Shown one piece after another: positions 8,686-20,515 of a stretch of DNA of 64,000 bases. This DNA is from Acanthornis magna (lineage: Eukaryota > Chordata > Aves > Passeriformes > Acanthizidae): assembly GCA_036785705.1 (NCBI GenBank), contig JAWUZG010000332.1, positions 1-64,000 on the forward strand, given 5' to 3'. Position 1 is the first letter of the stretch, and each line of letters opens with the position of its first letter. Position numbers and translations under genes: made by a program. Under the pieces are notes generated by a model. The model searched no databases and was not told the origin of the DNA. It saw nothing but the letters and a program-made list of their open reading frames with translations.

Positions 8686-9040
8686 AAAGATGGAGGAGAA
8701 GCAATGTTGGGGCGCAACCGCGGTGGCATCGGCAGGCCCTTACCAGCACAAGTGTTCTTGGAACTCTAGCCTCTTTCCCTTCCTCAACCCTAACTCCAGG
8801 CACAAACGCAGCCTATGGCTGGGGCCGAGGTGCCAACCACTGTGGGGAGTCCAGGTCCGAATAGTGTGGGAGCAGGAAGGTTGGGGCCTTGCTGTGATCG
8901 CCTTGGCAGGCCCTTTGCAGTGCCACTGTTCCTGGAGCTCGAGGCCCTTTAGATCTCAATGCTAACCTTAGGCGTAACCCTAACCCTAACCCTAACCCTA
9001 GTTAATTACCCCAACTCACTACCAGGCTTTTCCCTATCAG
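8686..9040 (+). repeat. D monomer with an extra telomeric hexamer, 355 bp
   Basis: The tract has four perfect CCC runs spaced by TAA (8978-8998) where other D copies have three. The gain is exactly one hexamer. The twin copy is 12858-13212. Confidence 0.93.
8978..8998 (-). other. Predicted telomeric G-quadruplex motif
   Basis: The minus strand carries four GGG runs separated by TTA loops, the canonical intramolecular human-telomere G4 arrangement. Normal C and D monomers have only three runs; E/F/G tracts have four but with one nine-base spacer. Folding is predicted from sequence only. Confidence 0.6.
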
Positions 9041-9391
9041 AACGGTGTGGGAGCAGCAAGGTTGGGGCCTTGCTGCTCTTGTCTCGGCAGGCCCTTTCCA
9101 GTGCCAGTGTTCCTGCAGCTCTAGGCTCTTTCCCTTTCTCAACCCTAACTCCAGGCACAAAGGCAGCCTATGGCTGGGGCCGAGGTGCCCACCCCTGTGG
9201 GAGGTCCAGGTCAGAATGGTGTGGGACCAGCAAGGTTGGGGCCTTGCTGCGATCGCCTTGGCAAGCCCTTTCCAGTGCCAGCATTCCTGGAGCTCAAGGC
9301 CCTTCCGATCTCTCAACCCTAACCCTAGGCGTAACCCTAACCCTAGCTCTAGTTAATTACCCTAACACAGTCCCAAGCTTCTCCCTATCAG

Positions 9392-11825
9392 AAAGATGGA
9401 GGAGCAGCAATCTTGCGGCGCTGCTGCGATGGCCTTGGCAGGCTCCTTCCAGCACAACTGTTCCTGGAGCTCTAGGATCTTTCCCTCTCTCAACCCTAAC
9501 TCCAGGCTGAACGGCAGCCTATGGCTGGGGCCAAGGTGCCGACCACTGGGGGGGGTCCAGGTCAGAACGCTGTGCGAGCAGCAAGGTTGGGGCCTTGTCA
9601 CAATGGCCTTGGCAGGCCCTTTCCAGTGCCAGTGCTCCTGGAGCTCTAAGCCCTTTAGATCTCTCAACGCTAACCATAGGAGTAACCATAAGCCTAACCC
9701 TAGTTAATCACCCCAACCCAGTACCGGACTTTTCCCTATCAGAAAGATGCAAGCAAGCAACGTTGTGGTGCTGCCGTGATGGCCTCGGCAGGCCCTTTCC
9801 AGCACAAGTGTTCCTGGAGATCTAGGCTCTTTCCCTCTCTCAATCCTAACTCCACGCTGAATGGCAGCCTATGGCTGGGGCCGAGGTGCCCACCCCTCTT
9901 GGGGCTCCAGCTCCAAATGGGGTGGGAGCAGCAAGGTTGGGGCCTTGCTGCGATCGCTTTGGCAGGCCCTTTCCAGTGCCGCTGTTCTTGGAGCTCGAGG
10001 CCCTTCAGATCTCTCAACACTAAGCCTAACCCTAGTTAATTACCCCAACTCAGTACCGGACTTTTCCCTATCAGAAAGATGGAGCAGCAGCAATCTTGCG
10101 GCGCTGCTACAATGGCCTTGACTGGCTCCTTCCAGCACCAGTGTTCCTGGAGCTCTAGGCTCTTTCCCTCTCTCAACCCTAACTCCAGGCACAATGACAG
10201 TCCATGGCTGGGGCCGAGGTGCCCACCCCTGCACGTGGTCCAGGTCCGAACGCTGTGGGAACAGCAAGGTTGGGGCCTTGCCGCAGTTGCCTTGGCAGGC
10301 CCTTTGCAGGGCCACTGTTCCTGGAGCTCGAGGCCCTTTAGATCTCAATGTGAACCTTAGGCGTAACCCTAACCCTAACCCTAGTTAATTACCCCAACTC
10401 ACTATCAAGCTTTTCCCTATCAGAAAGATGGAGGAGAAGCAATGTTGGGGCGCAACCGCGGTGGCATCGGCAGGCCCTTACCAGCACAAGTGTTCTTGGA
10501 ACTCTAGCCTCTTTCCCTTCCTCAACCCTAACTCCAGGCACAAACGCAGCCTATGGCTGGGGCCGAGGTGCCAACCACTGTGGGGAGTCCAGGTCCGAAT
10601 AGTGTGGGAGCAGGAAGGTTGGGGCCTTGCTGTGATCGCCTTGGCAGGCCCTTTGCAGTGCCACTGTTCCTGGAGCTCAAGGCCCTTTAGATCTCAATGC
10701 TAACCTTAGGCGTAACCCTAACCCTAACCCTAGTTAATTACCCCAACTCACTACCAGGCTTTTCCCTATCAGAACGGTGTGGGAGCAGCAAGGTTGGGGC
10801 CTTGCTGCTCTTGTCTCGGCAGGCCCTTTCCAGTGCCAGTGTTCCTGCAGCTCTAGGCTCTTTCCCTTTCTCAACCCTAACTCCAGGCACAAAGGCAGCC
10901 TATGGCTGGGGCCGAGGTGCCCACCCCTGTGGGAGGTCCAGGTCAGAATGGTGTGGGACCAGCAAGGTTGGGGCCTTGCCGCGATCGCCTTGGCAAGCCC
11001 TTTCCAGCGCCAGCATTCCTGGAGCTCAAGGCCCTTCCGATCTCTCAACCCTAACCCTAGGCGTAACCCTAACCCTAGCTCTAGTTAATTACCCTAACAC
11101 AGTCCCAAGCTTCTCCCTATCAGAAAGACGGAGGAGCAGCAATGTTGTGGCGCTGCTGCAATGGCCTTGGCAGGCTCCTTCCAGCACAACTGTTCCTGCA
11201 GCTCCAGGATCTTTCCCTTTCTCAACCCTAACTCCAGGCACAAAGGCAGCCTATGGCTGGGGCCGAGGTGCCAACCCCTGTGGGAGGTCCAGGTCAGAAT
11301 GGTGTGGGACCAGCAAGGTTGGGGCCTTGCCGCGATCGCCTTGGCAAGCCCTTTCCAGCGCCAGCATTCCTGGAGCTCAAGGCCCTTTCGATCTCTCAAC
11401 CCTAACCCTAGGCGTAACCCTAACCCTAGCTCTAGTTAATTACCCTAACACAGTCCCAAGCTTCTCCCTATCAGAAAGACGGAGGAGCAGCAATGTTGTG
11501 GCGCTGCTGCGATGGCCTTGGCAGGCTCCTTCCAGCACAACTGTTCCTGGAGCTCCAGGATCTTTCCCTTTCTCAACCCTAACTCCAGGCACAAAGGCAG
11601 CCTATGGCTGGGGCCGAGGTGCCCACCTCTGTGGGAGGTCCAGGTCAGAATGGTGTGGGACCAGCAAGGTTGGGGCCTTGCCGCGATCGCCTTGGCAAGC
11701 CATTTCCAGCGCCAGCATTCCTGGAGCTCTAAGCCCTTTCGATCTCTCAACCCTAACCCTAGGTGTAACCCTAACCCTAGCTCTAGTTAATTACCCTAAC
11801 ACAGTCCCAAGCTTCTCCCTATCAG
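9392..11825 (+). repeat. HOR unit 5: A-B2-C-D-E-F-F', 2434 bp
   Basis: 7-mer with F' in the last place, similar to unit 2. Its F' ends with AGGTGTAACCC, a variant shared with units 9 and 14. C has GGTCCGAACG where many copies have GGTCAGAACG. Confidence 0.9.
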
Positions 11826-13563
11826 AAAGATGGAGGAGCAGCGATCTTGCGGCGCTGCTGCGATGGCCTTGGCAGGCTCCTTCCAGCACAACTGTTCCTG
11901 GAGCTCTAGGATCTTTCCCTCTCTCAACCCTAACTCCAGGCTGAACGGCAGCCTATGGCTGGGGCCAAGGTGCCGACCACTGGGGGGGGTCCAGGTCAGA
12001 ACGCTGTGCGAGCAGCAAGGTTGGGGCCTTGTCACAATGGCCTTGGCAGGCCCTTTCCAGTGCCAGTGCTCCTGGAGCTCTAAGCCCTTTAGATCTCTCA
12101 ACGCTAACCATAGGAGTAACCATAAGCCTAACCCTAGTTAATCACCCCAACCCAGTACCGGACTTTTCCCTATCAGAAAGATGCAAGCAAGCAACGTTGT
12201 GGTGCTGCCGTGATGGCCTCGGCAGGCCCTTTCCAGCACAAGTGTTCCTGGAGATCTAGGCTCTTTCCCTCTCTCAATCCTAACTCCACGCTGAATGGCA
12301 GCCTATGGCTGGGGCCGAGGTGCCCACCCCTCTTGGGGCTCCAGCTCCAAATGGGGTGGGAGCAGCAAGGTTGGGGCCTTGCTGCGATCGCTTTGGCAGG
12401 CCCTTTCCAGTGCCGCTGTTCTTGGAGCTCGAGGCCCTTCAGATCTCTCAACACTAAGCCTAACCCTAGTTAATTACCCCAACTCAGTACCGGACTTTTC
12501 CCTATCAGAAAGATGGAGCAGCAGCAATCTTGCGGCGCTGCTACAATGGCCTTGACTGGCTCCTTCCAGCACCAGTGTTCCTGGAGCTCTAGGCTCTTTC
12601 CCTCTCTCAACCCTAACTCCAGGCACAATGACAGCCCATGGCTGGGGCCGAGGTGCCCACCCCTGCACGTGGTCCAGGTCAGAACGCTGTGGGAACAGCA
12701 AGGTTGGGGCCTTGCCGCAGTTGCCTTGGCAGGCCCTTTGCAGGGCCACTGTTCCTGGAGCTCGAGGCCCTTTAGATCTCAATGTGAACCTTAGGCGTAA
12801 CCCTAACCCTAACCCTAGTTAATTACCCCAACTCACTATCAAGCTTTTCCCTATCAGAAAGATGGAGGAGAAGCAATGTTGGGGCGCAACCGCGGTGGCA
12901 TCGGCAGGCCCTTACCAGCACAAGTGTTCTTGGAACTCTAGCCTCTTTCCCTTCCTCAACCCTAACTCCAGGCACAAACGCAGCCTATGGCTGGGGCCGA
13001 GGTGCCAACCACTGTGGGGAGTCCAGGTCCGAATAGTGTGGGAGCAGGAAGGTTGGGGCCTTGCTGTGATCGCCTTGGCAGGCCCTTTGCAGTGCCACTG
13101 TTCCTGGAGCTCGAGGCCCTTTAGATCTCAATGCTAACCTTAGGCGTAACCCTAACCCTAACCCTAACCCTAGTTAATTACCCCAACTCACTACCAGGCT
13201 TTTCCCTATCAGAACGGTGTGGGAGCAGCAAGGTTGGGGCCTTGCTGCTCTTGTCTCGGCAGGCCCTTTCCAGTGCCAGTGTTCCTGCAGCTCTAGGCTC
13301 TTTCCCTTTCTCAACCCTAACTCCAGGCACAAAGGCAGCCTATGGCTGGGGCCGAGGTGCCCACCCCTGTGGGAGGTCCAGGTCAGAATGGTGTGGGACC
13401 AGCAAGGTTGGGGCCTTGCTGCGATCGCCTTGGCAAGCCCTTTCCAGTGCCAGCATTCCTGGAGCTCAAGGCCCTTCCGATCTCTCAACCCTAACCCTAG
13501 GCGTAACCCTAACCCTAGCTCTAGTTAATTACCCTAACACAGTCCCAAGCTTCTCCCTATCAG
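11826..13563 (+). repeat. HOR unit 6: A-B2-C-D(+6)-E, 1738 bp
   Basis: 5-mer nearly identical to unit 4. It shares the extra hexamer in D and a rare CCAGTGCCAGCATTCC in E (T at 13448, and at 9276 in unit 4). Its A is the GCGATCTT subtype whereas unit 4 has GCAATCTT, so the duplicated copy was joined to an F'-linked A. Confidence 0.91.
13150..13170 (-). other. Predicted telomeric G-quadruplex motif (second copy)
   Basis: Same four GGG runs with TTA loops as at 8978-8998, in the D monomer 12858-13212 of unit 6. These two are the only four-run tracts with all loops of three bases that I found in the window. Confidence 0.6.
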
Positions 13564-15646
13564 AAAGATGGAGGAGCAGCAATCTTGCGGCGCTGCTGCG
13601 ATGGCCTTGGCAGGCTCCTTCCAGCACAACTGTTCCTGGAGCTCTAGGATCTTTCCCTCTCTCAACCCTAACTCCAGGCTGAACGGCAGCCTATGGCTGG
13701 GGCCAAGGTGCCGACCACTGGGGGGGGTCCAGGTCAGAACGCTGTGCGAGCAGCAAGGTTGGGGCCTTGTCACAATGGCCTTGGCAGGCCCTTTCCAGTG
13801 CCAGTGCTCCTGGAGCTCTAAGCCCTTTAGATCTCTCAACGCTAACCATAGGAGTAACCATAAGCCTAACCCTAGTTAATCACCCCAACCCAGTACCGGA
13901 CTTTTCCCTATCAGAAAGATGCAAGCAAGCAACGTTGTGGTGCTGCCGTGATGGCCTCGGCAGGCCCTTTCCAGCACAAGTGTTCCTGGAGATCTAGGCT
14001 CTTTCCCTCTCTCAATCCTAACTCCACGCTGAATGGCAGCCTATGGCTGGGGCCGAGGTGCCCACCCCTCTTGGGGCTCCAGCTCCAAATGGGGTGGGAG
14101 CAGCAAGGTTGGGGCCTTGCTGCGATCGCTTTGGCAGGCCCTTTCCAGTGCCGCTGTTCTTGGAGCTCGAGGCCCTTCAGATCTCTCAACACTAAGCCTA
14201 ACCCTAGTTAATTACCCCAACTCAGTACCGGACTTTTCCCTATCAGAAAGAAGGAGCAGCAGCAATCTTGCGGCGCTGCTACAATGGCCTTGACTGGCTC
14301 CTTCCAGCACCAGTGTTCCTGGACCTCTAGGCTCTTTCCCTCTCTCAACCCTAACTCCAGGCACAATGACAGTCCATGGCTGGGGCCGAGGTGCCCACCC
14401 CTGCACGTGGTCCAGGTCAGAACGCTGTGGGAACAGCAAGGTTGGGGCCTTGCCGCAGTTGCCTTGGCAGGCCCTTTGCAGGGCCACTGTTCCTGGAGCT
14501 CGAGGCCCTTTAGATCTCAATGCTAACCTTAGGCGTAACCCTAACCCTAACCCTAGTTAATTACCCCAACTCACTATCAAGCTTTTCCCTATCAGAAAGA
14601 TGGAGGAGAAGCAATGTTGGGGCGCAACCGCGGTGGCATCGGCAGGCCCTTACCAGCACAAGTGTTCTTGGAACTCTAGCCTCTTTCCCTTCCTCAACCC
14701 TAACTCCAGGCACAAACGCAGCCTATGGCTGGGGCCGAGGTGCCAACCACTGTGGGGAGTCCAGGTCCGAATAGTGTGGGAGCAGGAAGGTTGGGGCCTT
14801 GCTGTGATCGCCTTGGCAGGCCCTTTGCAGTGCCACTGTTCCTGGAGCTCGAGGCCCTTTAGATCTCAATGCTAACCTTAGGCGTAACCCTAACCCTAGC
14901 TCTAGTTAATTACCCTAACACAGTCCCAAGCTTCTCCCTATCAGAAAGACGGAGGAGCAGCAATGTTGTGGCGTTGCTGCAATGGCCTTGGCAGGCTCCT
15001 TCCAGCACAACTGTTCCTGGAGCTCCAGGATCTTTCCCTTTCTCAACCCTAACTCCAGGCACAAAGGCAGCCTATGGCTGGGGCCGAGGTGCCCACCCCT
15101 GTGGGAGGTCCAGGTCAGAATGGTGTGGGACCAGCAAGGTTGGGGCCTTGCCGCGATCGCCTTGGCAAGCCCTTTCCAGCGCCAGCATTCCTGGAGCTCA
15201 AGGCCCTTTCGATCTCTCAACCCTAACCCTAGGCGTAACCCTAACCCTAGCTCTAGTTAATTACCCTAACACAGTCCCAAGCTTCTCCCTATCAGAAAGA
15301 TGGAGGAGCAGCAATCTTGCGGCGCTGCTGTGATGGCCTTGGCAGCCTCTTTCCAGCACAACTGTTCCTGCAGCTCTAGGATCTTTCCCTCTCTCAACCG
15401 TAACTCCAGGCTGAACGGCAGCCTATGGCTGGGGCCGAGGTGCCCACCCCTGTGGGAGGTCCAGGTCAGAATGGTGTGGGACCAGCAAGGTTGGGGCCTT
15501 GCCGCGATCGCCTTGGCAAGCCCTTTCCAGCGCCAGCATTCCTGGAGCTCAAGGCCCTTTCGATCTCTCAACCCTAACCCTAGGCGTAACCCTAACCCTA
15601 GCTCTAGTTAATTACCCTAACACAGTCCCAAGCTTCTCCCTATCAG
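13564..15646 (+). repeat. HOR unit 7: A-B2-C-D/E-F-G, 2083 bp
   Basis: 6-mer in which D and E are fused in the telomere-like tract. C starts AAAGAAGGAGC, a private T-to-A change. C ends with AATGCTAACC despite following a B2, an unusual combination. Confidence 0.9.
14596..14944 (+). repeat. D/E fusion monomer (349 bp), first copy
   Basis: Left and middle are type D. From the tract onward it has an E-type end (CTAGCTCTAG then CCCAAGCTTCTCCC). The switch lies within 20 bases identical in D and E, 14879-14898. One monomer length has been removed. The same junction occurs at 21549-21897 and 33720-34068. Confidence 0.9.
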
Positions 15647-18081
15647 AAAGATGGAGGAGCAGCGATCTTGCGGCGCTGCTGCGATGGCCTTGGCAGGCTC
15701 CTTCCAGCACAACTGTTCCTGGAGCTCTAGGATCTTTCCCTCTCTCAACCCTAACTCCAGGCTGAACGGCAGCCTATGGCTGGGGCCAAGGTGCCGACCA
15801 CTGGGGGGGGTCCAGGTCAGAACGCTGTGCGAGCAGCAAGGTTGGGGCCTTGTCACAATGGCCTTGGCAGGCCCTTTCCAGTGCCAGTGCTCCTGGAGCT
15901 CTAAGCCCTTTAGATCTCTCAACGCTAACCATAGGAGTAACCATAAGCCTAACCCTAGTTAATCACCCCAACCCAGTACCGGACTTTTCCCTATCAGAAA
16001 GATGCAGGAGAAGCAACGTTGTGGTGCTGCCGTGATGGCCTCGGCAGGCCCTTTCCAGCACAAGTGTTCCTGGAGATCTAGGCTCTTTCCCTCTCTCAAT
16101 CCTAACTCCACGCTGAATGGCAGCCTATGGCTGGGGCCGAGGTGCCCACCCCTCTTGGGGCTCCAGCTCCAAATGGGGTGGGAGCAGCAAGGTTGGGGCC
16201 TTGCTGCGATCGCTTTGGCAGGCCCTTTCCAGTGCCAGTGTTCTTGGAGCTCGAGGCCCTTCAGATCTCTCAACACTAAGCCTAACCCTAGTTAATTACC
16301 CCAACTCAGTACCGGACTTTTCCCTATCAGAAAGATGGAGCAGCAGCAATCTTGCGGCGCTGCTACAATGGCCTTGACTGGATCCTTCCAGCACCAGTGT
16401 TCCTGGAGCTCTAGGCTCTTTCCCTCTCTCAACCCTAACTCCAGGCACAATGACAGCCCATGGCTGGGGCCGAGGTGCCCACCCCTGCACGTGGTCCAGG
16501 TCAGAACGCTGTGGGAACAGCAAGGTTGGGGCCTTGCCGCAGTTGCCTTGGCAGGCCCTTTGCAGGGCCACTGTTCCTGGAGCTCGAGGCCCTTTAGATC
16601 TCAATGCTAACCTTAGGCGTAACCCTAACCCTAACCCTAGTTAATTACCCCAACTCACTATCAAGCTTTTCCCTATCAGAAAGATGGAGGAGAAGCAATG
16701 TTGGGGCGCAACCGCGGTGGCATCGGCAGGCCCTTACCAGCACAAGTGTTCTTGGAACTCTAGCCTCTTTCCCTTCCTCAACCCTAACTCCAGGCACAAA
16801 CGCAGCCTATGGCTGGGGCCGAGGTGCCAACCACTGTGGGGAGTCCAGGTCCGAATAGTGTGGGAGCAGGAAGGTTGGGGCCTTGCTGTGATCGCCTTGG
16901 CAGGCCCTTTGCAGTGCCACTGTTCCTGGAGCTCGAGGCCCTTTAGATCTCAATGCTAACCTTAGGCGTAACCCTAACCCTAACCCTAGTTAATTACCCC
17001 AACTCACTACCAGGCTTTTCCCTATCAGAACGGTGTGGGAGCAGCAAGGTTGGGGCCTTGCTGCTCTTGTCTCGGCAGGCCCTTTCCAGTGCCAGTGTTC
17101 CTGCAGCTCTAGGCTCTTTCCCTTTCTCAACCCTAACTCCAGGCACAAAGGCAGCCTATGGCTGGGGCCGAGGTGCCCACCCCTGTGGGAGGTCCAGGTC
17201 AGAATGGTGTGGGACCAGCAAGGTTGGGGCCTTGCTGCGATCGCCTTGGCAAGCCCTTTCCAGCGCCAGCATTCCTGGAGCTCAAGGCCCTTTCAATCTC
17301 TCAACCCTAACCCTAGGCGTAACCCTAACCCTAGCTCTAGTTAATTACCCTAACACAGTCCCAAGCTTCTCCCTATCAGAAAGACGGAGGAGCAGCAATG
17401 TTGTGGCGTTGCTGCAATGGCCTTGGCAGGCTCCTTCCAGCACAACTGTTCCTGGAGCTCCAGGATCTTTCCCTTTCTCAACCCTAACTCCAGGCACAAA
17501 GGCAGCCTATGGCTGGGGCCGAGGTGCCAACCCCTGTGGGAAGTCCAGGTCAGAATGGTGTGGGACCAGCAAGGTTGGGGCCTTGCCGCGATCGCCTTGG
17601 CAAGCCCTTTCCAGCGCCAGCATTCCTGGAGCTCAAGGCCCTTTCAATCTCTCAACCCTAACCCTAGGCGTAACCCTAACCCTAGCTCTAGTTAATTACC
17701 CTAACACAGTCCCAAGCTTCTCCCTATCAGAAAGATGGAGGAGCAGCAATCTTGCGGCGCTGCTGTGATGGCCTTGGCAGCCTCTTTCCAGCACAACTGT
17801 TCCTGCAGCTCTAGGATCTTTCCCTCTCTCAACCGTAACTCCAGGCTGAACGGCAGCCTATGGCTGGGGCCGAGGTGCCCACCCCTGTGGGAGGTCCAGG
17901 TCAGAATGGTGTGGGACCAGCAAGGTTGGGGCCTTGCCGCGATCGCCTTGGCAAGCCCTTTCCAGCGCCAGCATTCCTGGAGCTCAAGGCCCTTTCGATC
18001 TCTCAACCCTAACCCTAGGCATAACCCTAACCCTAGCTCTAGTTAATTACCCTAACACAGTCCCAAGCTTCTCCCTATCAG
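15647..18081 (+). repeat. HOR unit 8: A-B-C-D-E-F-G, 2435 bp
   Basis: Canonical 7-mer with GGATCC in C. E and F both carry CCCTTTCAATC where others have CGATC, a variant shared with units 11 and 12. F has GGGAAGTCCAGG. Confidence 0.91.
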
Positions 18082-20515
18082 AAAGATGGAGGAGCAGCAA
18101 TCTTGCGGCGCTGCTGCGATGGCCTTGGCAGGCTCCTTCCAGCACAACTGTTCCTGGAGCTCTAGGATCTTTCCCTCTCTCAACCCTAACTCCAGGCTGA
18201 ACGGCAGCCTATGGCTGGGGCCAAGGTGCCGACCACTGGGGGGGGTCCAGGTCAGAACGCTGTGCGAGCAGCAAGGTTGGGGCCTTGTCACAATGGCCTT
18301 GGCAGGCCCTTTCCAGTGCCAGTGCTCCTGGAGCTCTAAGCCCTTTAGATCTCTCAACGCTAACCATAGGAGTAACCATAAGCCTAACCCTAGTTAATCA
18401 CCCCAACCCAGTACCGGACTTTTCCCTATCAGAAAGATGCAAGCAAGCAACGTTGTGGTGCTGCCGTGATGGCCTCGGCAGGCCCTTTCCAGCACAAGTG
18501 TTCCTGGAGATCTAGGCTCTTTCCCTCTCTCAATCCTAACTCCACGCAGAATGGCAGCCTATGGCTGGGGCCGAGGTGCCCACCCCTCTTGGGGCTCCAG
18601 CTCCAAATGGGGTGGGAGCAGCAAGGTTGGGGCCTTGCTGCGATCGCTTTGGCAGGCCCTTTCCAGTGCCGCTGTTCTTGGAGCTCGAGGCCCTTCAGAT
18701 CTCTCAACACTAAGCCTAACCCTAGTTAATTACCCCAACTCAGTACCGGACTTTTCCCTATCAGAAAGATGGAGCAGCAGCAATCTTGCGGCGCTGCTAC
18801 AATGGCCTTGACTGGCTCCTTCCAGCACCAGTGTTCCTGGACCTCTAGGCTCTTTCCCTCTCTCAACCCTAACTCCAGGCACAATGACAGTCCATGGCTG
18901 GGGCCGAGGTGCCCACCCCTGCACGTGGTCCAGGTCCGAACGCTGTGGGAACAGCAAGGTTGGGGCCTTGCCGCAGTTGCCTTGGCAGGCCCTTTGCAGG
19001 GCCACTGTTCCTGGAGCTCGAGGCCCTTTAGATCTCAATGTGAACCTTAGGCGTAACCCTAACCCTAACCCTAGTTAATTACCCCAACTCACTATCAAGC
19101 TTTTCCCTATCAGAAAGATGGAGGAGAAGCAATGTTGGGGCGCAACCGCGGTGGCATCGGCAGGCCCTTACCAGCACAAGTGTTCTTGGAACTCTAGCCT
19201 CTTTCCCTTCCTCAACCCTAACTCCAGGCACAAACGCAGCCTATGGCTGGGGCCGAGGTGCCAACCACTGTGGGGAGTCCAGGTCCGAATAGTGTGGGAG
19301 CAGGAAGGTTGGGGCCTTGCTGTGATCGCCTTGGCAGGCCCTTTGCAGTGCCACTGTTCCTGGAGCTCAAGGCCCTTTAGATCTCAATGCTAACCTTAGG
19401 CGTAACCCTAACCCTAACCCTAGTTAATTACCCCAACTCACTACCAGGCTTTTCCCTATCAGAACGGTGTGGGAGCAGCAAGGTTGGGGCCTTGCTGCTC
19501 TTGTCTCGGCAGGCCCTTTCCAGTGCCAGTGTTCCTGCAGCTCTAGGCTCTTTCCCTTTCTCAACCCTAACTCCAGGCACAAAGGCAGCCTATGGCTGGG
19601 GCCGAGGTGCCCACCCCTGTGGGAGGTCCAGGTCAGAATGGTGTGGGACCAGCAAGGTTGGGGCCTTGCCGCGATCGCCTTGGCAAGCCCTTTCCAGCGC
19701 CAGCATTCCTGGAGCTCAAGGCCCTTCTGATCTCTCAACCCTAACCCTAGGCGTAACCCTAACCCTAGCTCTAGTTAATTACCCTAACACAGTCCCAAGC
19801 TTCTCCCTATCAGAAAGACGGAGGAGCAGCAATGTTGTGGCGCTGCTGCAATGGCCTTGGCAGGCTCCTTCCAGCACAACTGTTCCTGCAGCTCCAGGAT
19901 CTTTCCCTTTCTCAACCCTAACTCCAGGCACAAAGGCAGCCTATGGCTGGGGCCGAGGTGCCAACCCCTGTGGGAGGTCCAGGTCAGAATGGTGTGGGAC
20001 CAGCAAGGTTGGGGCCTTGCCGCGATCGCCTTGGCAAGCCCTTTCCAGCGCCAGCATTCCTGGAGCTCAAGGCCCTTTCGATCTCTCAACCCTAACCCTA
20101 GGCGTAACCCTAACCCTAGCTCTAGTTAATTACCCTAACACAGTCCCAAGCTTCTCCCTATCAGAAAGACGGAGGAGCAGCAATGTTGTGGCGCTGCTGC
20201 GATGGCCTTGGCAGGCTCCTTCCAGCACAACTGTTCCTGGAGCTCCAGGATCTTTCCCTTTCTCAACCCTAACTCCAGGCACAAAGGCAGCCTATGGCTG
20301 GGGCCGAGGTGCCCACCTCTGTGGGAGGTCCAGGTCAGAATGGTGTGGGACCAGCAAGGTTGGGGCCTTGCCGCGATCGCCTTGGCAAGCCATTTCCAGC
20401 GCCAGCATTCCTGGAGCTCTAAGCCCTTTCGATCTCTCAACCCTAACCCTAGGTGTAACCCTAACCCTAGCTCTAGTTAATTACCCTAACACAGTCCCAA
20501 GCTTCTCCCTATCAG
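18082..20515 (+). repeat. HOR unit 9: A-B2-C-D-E-F-F', 2434 bp
   Basis: 7-mer with F' last. B2 has a private CCACGCAGAATGG. E ends CCCTTCTGATC, shared only with unit 17 (offset 18773 bp). With unit 10 it forms the left copy of a duplication whose right copy is units 14-15. Confidence 0.9.

Larger units (their letters stand above)
7654..9391 (+). repeat. HOR unit 4: A-B2-C-D(+6)-E, 1738 bp
   Basis: 5-mer lacking F and G. Its D is 355 bp because of one extra CCCTAA hexamer. It is paired with unit 6 at an offset of 4172 bp. Confidence 0.91.
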
